Shown in pieces: positions 35,175 to 38,961 of a DNA stretch of 38,961 nucleotides. The notes beneath the pieces were generated by a model. The model searched no databases, was not told the DNA's origin, and saw only the letters and a list, made by a program, of their open reading frames with translations. Source of the DNA: Ramicandelaber brevisporus. Taxonomy: Eukaryota > Kickxellomycota > Ramicandelaberales > Ramicandelaberaceae. Every line of letters starts with the position of its first letter. The stretch's first letter is position 1. The stretch spans positions 19,028 through 57,988 of the forward strand of contig MU602766.1 in NCBI GenBank assembly GCA_025201865.1, written 5' to 3'. Both the position numbers and the translations under genes were made by a program.

Positions 35175-37325
35175 TTATCTATTTAAAAGACTACTAATAG
35201 CCATGCGATTGTTACGCCCGCCCTGGATAGGACGATTTGGAACTCGTCCCTGTTGAAGTTCAACCTGCTGCTGCTGTTGTTGTATTTGAGGTTGTTGTTG
35301 TTGTTGCTGCTGCTGTTGCTGTTGTTGCTGTTGTGGCTGCAGCTGTATTTGAGGTTGCATGTGGCCAACTGCCATCACTTGTGGGTGAGGTGGCATTTGA
35401 GGTTGCATTGCTGTCACTTGCTGTGAAAGAGGATTATGATATTGGAGTGGCACAGCTGGGATTGTCTGTGGTTGGATTTGTGGAGGCATTGCCATTATAG
35501 TAGGAGGCTGATTCTGTAGCTGGAAGTGTGCTTGAGTCTGCGGTTGCTGTATCACAGGTCGCCCTGGCTGCGGAACAGGTGATTGCTTAGCCGACATTTG
35601 CTGAGCATCTCTCATCTTTTGATGACTCTCTTCTGGTATCATCGCATTCAACCTTCTAACAATCGGCTGCAGTGCTGGCTGATTCCGTCTTACAGGGTCT
35701 GTCAACAAACAATAGAGTGCCAACAAGCAAGTGTCATTTGAAGAGGCTTCGTATCCAAGCATAATTGTGTACACACATTGCCAGAATGCCGGTGTAACTT
35801 TAGGCAATTGACTGAGAAGTTGCTCAAGCTGTTGGATTGCCATCATGGATGCATTCGGTTCGCCAAATTGTACCAAGCCAGACGGCATGACATGACGCTG
35901 CGGTGCTGAAATCCACTGTGGACGAGCGTAAACCAGCCGCAGTGCATCGACTACATTTCTATTCGATGGAAGTGGATGCAAGAAGCCAGTCCAGTTCCCA
36001 TCCAATGTAAATTTGACCATGGTGCATTCATTTCTTAATACCAGTGCACTACTTAACTTGTCAAACATTTCCCAATCGCGAGAAGAGTCTCCACCGCTGC
36101 TCGATGCAGTCGTGGTATTTGGACGCTTTTTAAGCATGTCCAGTCGCCAGTTGTGATGGCTATCTGTAAGCACATAGCTCTGTTCAGCCTGGTGTTCTTG
36201 GTGTTGCTGGAGTTGCTGAGCCATTGTTTGAGCCATCTTGTTTCGACCAGTCGGTTTAACAGGCTGGTGAAGATCTGACTTGATACTGTGAGGATCAGGT
36301 CGATTTGATTCCATCTTCACCGAATGTTCAGGCCGCACATGTCTTAAAATCACGCAGCTGTGAATGATTGCTGTGTTGCCGAGAATAATATCCTGCTGCA
36401 TAGTGGAGAGCGGCATAGTCCGCAGTTTCCACACCTGCAATCCAGTGTATACTGACTTTGATGGCTGTTGAGCATTAGATGATTCACGTACAAGATTGCG
36501 TGGAAGCGGCGGCCAAACTGATATCTCGCAGCTTTTGTTGCCATCGCTCAATGTTGCCAACATTGGCCATATCTGTGCCTGCAGCATCATCAAATCAGTT
36601 GGTACAGATGTGTCCAAGCCATCTGTCGAATTCAGCGATACAATGACACCGTCAGCCGCACACATTTCCACGGACAGTGGCACAACCGCTCCATTTGTAG
36701 ATGATCCGATACGCACATGATGGTGTCTAATATGCCGATACTTTGACTTCGCTAATGCTAACCCTTCCAAAACTCCACAGCCAGTCGACGACTCAGCAGT
36801 ATCGGCAAAGTCAACTGAGATTACATGTGTGTTCGCTCCAAACACCGACGAGCTATCTAGATTCATCATTTGCAAGAACTTGGCCAGTGGTGCCTTTGCA
36901 CTTGTCGCTGCTGCTGTTGCCGTCGCTGGTGTTTCGGCGACTGGCTTGCCCCATACTTGCGCTGTGCAATTCTCGCCACCAACACTGCTCTCGTTGACCA
37001 GACGCGCTAACTCTTTCACAGATGTTGCCGATACCAACCGCCATTCGTTTACATTCGTTCTAGTTGCAAATGCCCAGTGTTGACTCAGCTGATTCGAGTC
37101 ATCAGTCAAGTGCTGGAATGATTGGAAACACGGAGAGTTGGCTGGGAGCGCAAGAGCGTTAACCAAAGAGGATAAACTGTGGAGATGGTGGGCACGTTTT
37201 GAACGATCAGCTCGGGGCTGATCGCCAGAAGAGCAGTCGACGATGAGAGTAACAAGAGCGACGCTCGCAGCGGGTGGAGATGAACTGCCGACAACAAAGC
37301 CTGTACTGGCAGAACGTGCAGACAT
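35175..37325 (-). CDS. Unrecognised polyQ protein
   Basis: A 716-residue protein that I cannot assign. The N-terminal 120 residues include an alternating hydrophobic strand (VALVTLIVDCSS), compatible with an alpha/beta fold. The middle region has strand-like pieces such as THVISVDFADT and CEISVWPPLPRN. A conserved-looking helical block near residue 520-590 (TPAFWQCVYTIMLGYEASS and DTCLLALYCLLTDPVRRNQPAL) precedes a Gln/Pro/Met-rich tail with a polyQ run near 661-686. The tail recalls transcription cofactors, but this is weak. The ATG at 37325 was chosen; the frame is open 35 residues further to an ATG at 37430 through A/T-rich sequence, and a CAACCAG acceptor-like site lies just upstream of 37325, so a spliced leader is possible. 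Confidence 0.75.
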   Translation of the reverse strand: MSARSASTGFVVGSSSPPAASVALVTLIVDCSSGDQPRADRSKRAHHLHSLSSLVNALALPANSPCFQSFQHLTDDSNQLSQHWAFATRTNVNEWRLVSATSVKELARLVNESSVGGENCTAQVWGKPVAETPATATAAATSAKAPLAKFLQMMNLDSSSVFGANTHVISVDFADTAESSTGCGVLEGLALAKSKYRHIRHHHVRIGSSTNGAVVPLSVEMCAADGVIVSLNSTDGLDTSVPTDLMMLQAQIWPMLATLSDGNKSCEISVWPPLPRNLVRESSNAQQPSKSVYTGLQVWKLRTMPLSTMQQDIILGNTAIIHSCVILRHVRPEHSVKMESNRPDPHSIKSDLHQPVKPTGRNKMAQTMAQQLQQHQEHQAEQSYVLTDSHHNWRLDMLKKRPNTTTASSSGGDSSRDWEMFDKLSSALVLRNECTMVKFTLDGNWTGFLHPLPSNRNVVDALRLVYARPQWISAPQRHVMPSGLVQFGEPNASMMAIQQLEQLLSQLPKVTPAFWQCVYTIMLGYEASSNDTCLLALYCLLTDPVRRNQPALQPIVRRLNAMIPEESHQKMRDAQQMSAKQSPVPQPGRPVIQQPQTQAHFQLQNQPPTIMAMPPQIQPQTIPAVPLQYHNPLSQQVTAMQPQMPPHPQVMAVGHMQPQIQLQPQQQQQQQQQQQQQQPQIQQQQQQVELQQGRVPNRPIQGGRNNRMAISSLLNR

Positions 37326-37454
37326 CACGGTCGTGGCCACCTGGTTGATGTGGATAAAAAAAATAAAACAAAATGAATGAGCAACAAAGAGCAACTTTGA
37401 ATGCACTTTGTCACCTGGAATCATGCCCAATATACCAAATACAACGCGATCCTT

Positions 37455-37886
37455 TCAGTTGTCATCGTTTAGGAGAGTGTTCAAGTATTTGCAGTAGGTG
37501 CTGCGGTTCATATTCCAGATGGCATCATGTGCAACACATCCATGTCCAACAGCTGATGCAATGACACTGGCCAGAACATTGAAGACCAGAGAGATCACAA
37601 GCTCGCACGATGGATGCGGCCCACAATCTCGGAGCAAGTGCACATAGATGTTGCACAGCCGCATGCCTATTCCCGTCTCAAGCCTTGGTCCAGAATCGGA
37701 TGCGCCGATGCAGTTGATCCAAGCGGCCAAAGAATGAGAGGAGGGAGGGGGCTTAAAACGGAATAGCGATATACTCGCATGTTTAGCACGGCAGGATTTA
37801 ACGATGCAGCATTTAAAAGGGGCTCGCGGTGTGGCATCGAAGAGCGGCGTGGCTGAAGCGCAGAGCAAGAGACAGGCGAGCGCCAC
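37455..37886 (-). pseudogene. Protein-like open frame of unknown status
   Basis: A 143-codon frame. Its first 50 codons overlap the promoter of the small plus-strand gene and look like noise. The last 90 residues look like real protein, with a helical, hydrophobic pattern (for example LCNIYVHLLRDCG and ELVISLVFNVLASVIASAVG) and ending CKYLNTLLNDDN. It might be an exon of a longer gene, a relic, a short gene from the internal methionine (MRLCNIYVHLL), or chance. I could not find splice sites that join it convincingly to the polyQ gene downstream. Confidence 0.25.
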
Positions 37887-38000
37887 CGCTGCTAATTAGC
37901 GCCAGCTGGACCTGTCGTTTCGCGAGGCGATGACGCGCACCAGCTGAAACCGCGCAGCGCCACATTCCACCACGATCCCAGGCGGTTTCGGCGCGTGGGC

Positions 38001-38007
38001 TATAAAA
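38001..38007 (+). promoter_or_regulatory. TATA box (TATAAAA)
   Basis: A consensus TATAAAA flanked by GC-rich sequence, 206 bp before the ATG at 38213. It is the clearest core promoter in the window and points to an inducible or highly expressed gene. Confidence 0.7.
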
Positions 38008-38212
38008 CGCGCTTTCCGTCATCTGCTGCATCGAGCCAAGCCAAGAGCATTACCGACATCAGCGTCATCAGCAACAACATCACCAGCAACAACATCAGCA
38101 ACAGCAAAATCAACAGCGTCAGCAACAGCGTCAGCAACCAGACTGCACACGCACACACTCTCAAAACAACAACCACCCACCCACCCAAAAACCACCACCA
38201 GCAATACCCAAA

Positions 38213-38653
38213 ATGGCCCCACTCTTCGGCGCAGACAAGCCAAGCCAGGCTCAGGACAAGGCCGGCAAGAATGCCGACAACGCTGCCAACCGCACGCAGG
38301 CTGCCTCCGACGCTTCCGGCAAGAACGCACGGGTCCAGGACAGCGCCAGCGCCAGCCGCAGCGGCGCTAGTGCGCACCAGCAGCAGGCGCAGCAGAGCAG
38401 CGGCAATGTGAGCAGCAAGCAGAGCCAGCAGAGCCAGCAGGCGCAGCAGAGCCAGCAGCAGGCCCGCAACCAGAGCGCCGCAGCCCGCGGACAGGCAGCC
38501 AACGCCAGTGCGCAGTCGGCCAGCGCCAGCAATGCCCGCAGCAGCGGAAATGCCGCCACGCAGGCCAAGTCCGGCGCAGCTGGCTCGCGCGGTGCTGCTG
38601 CTCGCAGCGCTGGTGCCTCCGCTCAGGCCGATGCCGACGACGACGACAACTAA
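38213..38653 (+). CDS. Small extremely hydrophilic Ala/Ser/Gln-rich disordered protein
   Basis: A 146-residue protein made almost only of Ala, Ser, Gln, Asn, Gly, Asp, Arg and Lys. It has no Cys, Trp, Tyr, Ile or Glu, and a single Phe and a single Leu near the N-terminus (MAPLFGADKP). Glycine is about 7.5% by my count. It ends in an acidic ADADDDDN. No signal peptide or membrane segment is present. The composition suggests a fully disordered hydrophilin or LEA-like stress protein, but it has no LEA repeat that I recognise. The start has a good context (CAAAATGG), a TATA box at 38001 and a long CA-rich leader. Codons are strongly biased to GCC, AGC and CAG. The frame is real on promoter and codon grounds; the function is inference. 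Confidence 0.75.
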   Translation: MAPLFGADKPSQAQDKAGKNADNAANRTQAASDASGKNARVQDSASASRSGASAHQQQAQQSSGNVSSKQSQQSQQAQQSQQQARNQSAAARGQAANASAQSASASNARSSGNAATQAKSGAAGSRGAAARSAGASAQADADDDDN

Positions 38654-38961
38654 GCACAAGCACAACCAAAAACACTGCCTGTAAGCATGGCACATGTTGT
38701 ACAACTTTGAACATATCATCTTTCTTCATACCACTGGTCTGCACGCACCCACGCATGTACGCATGTACGCACCAATTCAGATCCCACTGGAGTGGGAGTG
38801 GATGCGCTTGCCAAGCAATATCCAAAGTGGATCAATGCTTCCTTGCATGACAATGTGTTTATTTTTTGTTGTCCTAATTCAATAGTGCAAGCTTCGATCC
38901 CGCGAGATAGTGTGTGTGTGTGTGTGACTCCCACTGCTGGCTTGTGCTTCGCATTGGGTAT
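38654..38961. other. 3' flank of the terminal gene
   Basis: No gene is supported. It contains a short repeat of ACGCATGTACGC type (about 38752-38772) and an eight-unit GT run near 38909-38925. The end of the window cuts whatever follows. Confidence 0.5.

Larger units (their letters stand above)
37326..38212. promoter_or_regulatory. Promoter and leader of the terminal small gene
   Basis: An 887-bp interval. It has a TATA box (TATAAAA, 38001-38007), two AGGGG stress-element-like words (37746-37750 and 37818-37822), a perfect palindrome GCTAATTAGC (37891-37900), and an inverted pair GAAACCGC/GCGGTTTC (37946-37953 and 37982-37989) just upstream of the TATA box. A leader of about 180 nt that is rich in CAACA and CAGCA words and poor in T then runs to the ATG at 38213. 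The part at 37455-37760 also holds a protein-like open frame on the minus strand (see the next entry). Confidence 0.55.

Overview
The window looks like a compact, intron-poor nuclear contig from a fungus. The fungal signs are a Zn2Cys6 regulator with a middle homology region (minus strand, 17.6-21.5 kb), a GH18 chitinase, a Loc1-type ribosome biogenesis protein, and mitochondrial, ER-Golgi and SUMO-pathway genes that rule out a prokaryote. Many proteins carry long Gln, Asn, Asp or Ala runs encoded by CAG/CAA/GAT microsatellites, and two are divergent F-box proteins with long leucine-rich C-terminal parts. Together with near-absence of introns, this style suggests an early-diverging zygomycete lineage (Kickxellomycotina is my guess). 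That placement is inference only and was not tested by any search.

Layout. 0-5 kb: F-box protein, Loc1-like protein, complex I subunit NDUFA12 (minus) and a divergently transcribed SLC35F5/Thi74-type transporter. 5-12 kb: secreted GH18 chitinase, a nuclear-looking coiled-coil protein (minus), a steroid 5-alpha-reductase family enzyme, a DUF202 membrane protein (minus) and exosome subunit Rrp45 (minus). 12.7-17.3 kb: second F-box protein, a NOPCHAP1-like snoRNP assembly factor, Cox18 (minus) and a p24 cargo receptor. 17.6-25.2 kb: a 1299-residue Zn2Cys6 regulator (minus) behind a 3.7-kb gene-free, purine-skewed, repeat-rich region. 25.2-32.3 kb: a mitochondrial ACSF3-like acyl-CoA synthetase and, 57 bp later, a 1703-residue Ulp2/SENP6-type SUMO protease. 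32.5-38.7 kb: an A20/AN1 zinc-finger gene (minus) that must be spliced, triosephosphate isomerase, an unrecognised polyQ protein (minus), and a small, extremely hydrophilic Ala/Ser/Gln protein behind a strong TATA promoter.

Genes are mostly housekeeping and do not form an obvious cluster with one job. Themes recur: ribosome and RNA metabolism (Loc1, NOPCHAP1-like, Rrp45), mitochondria (NDUFA12, Cox18, ACSF3-like), ubiquitin/SUMO control (two F-box proteins, Ulp2-type protease, A20/AN1 protein). Spacing is tight: convergent stop codons lie 24 bp and 43 bp apart in two places.

The most informative observations are a 499-bp intron that restores a perfect A20 zinc finger and itself carries a perfect 93-bp tandem duplication; a perfect 110-bp repeat at a 116-bp period inside the long regulator upstream region; the unusual composition and promoter of the terminal small gene; and a protein-like open frame at 37.4-37.8 kb that I cannot assign. 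I found no rRNA, tRNA, CRISPR array, transposon or virus.
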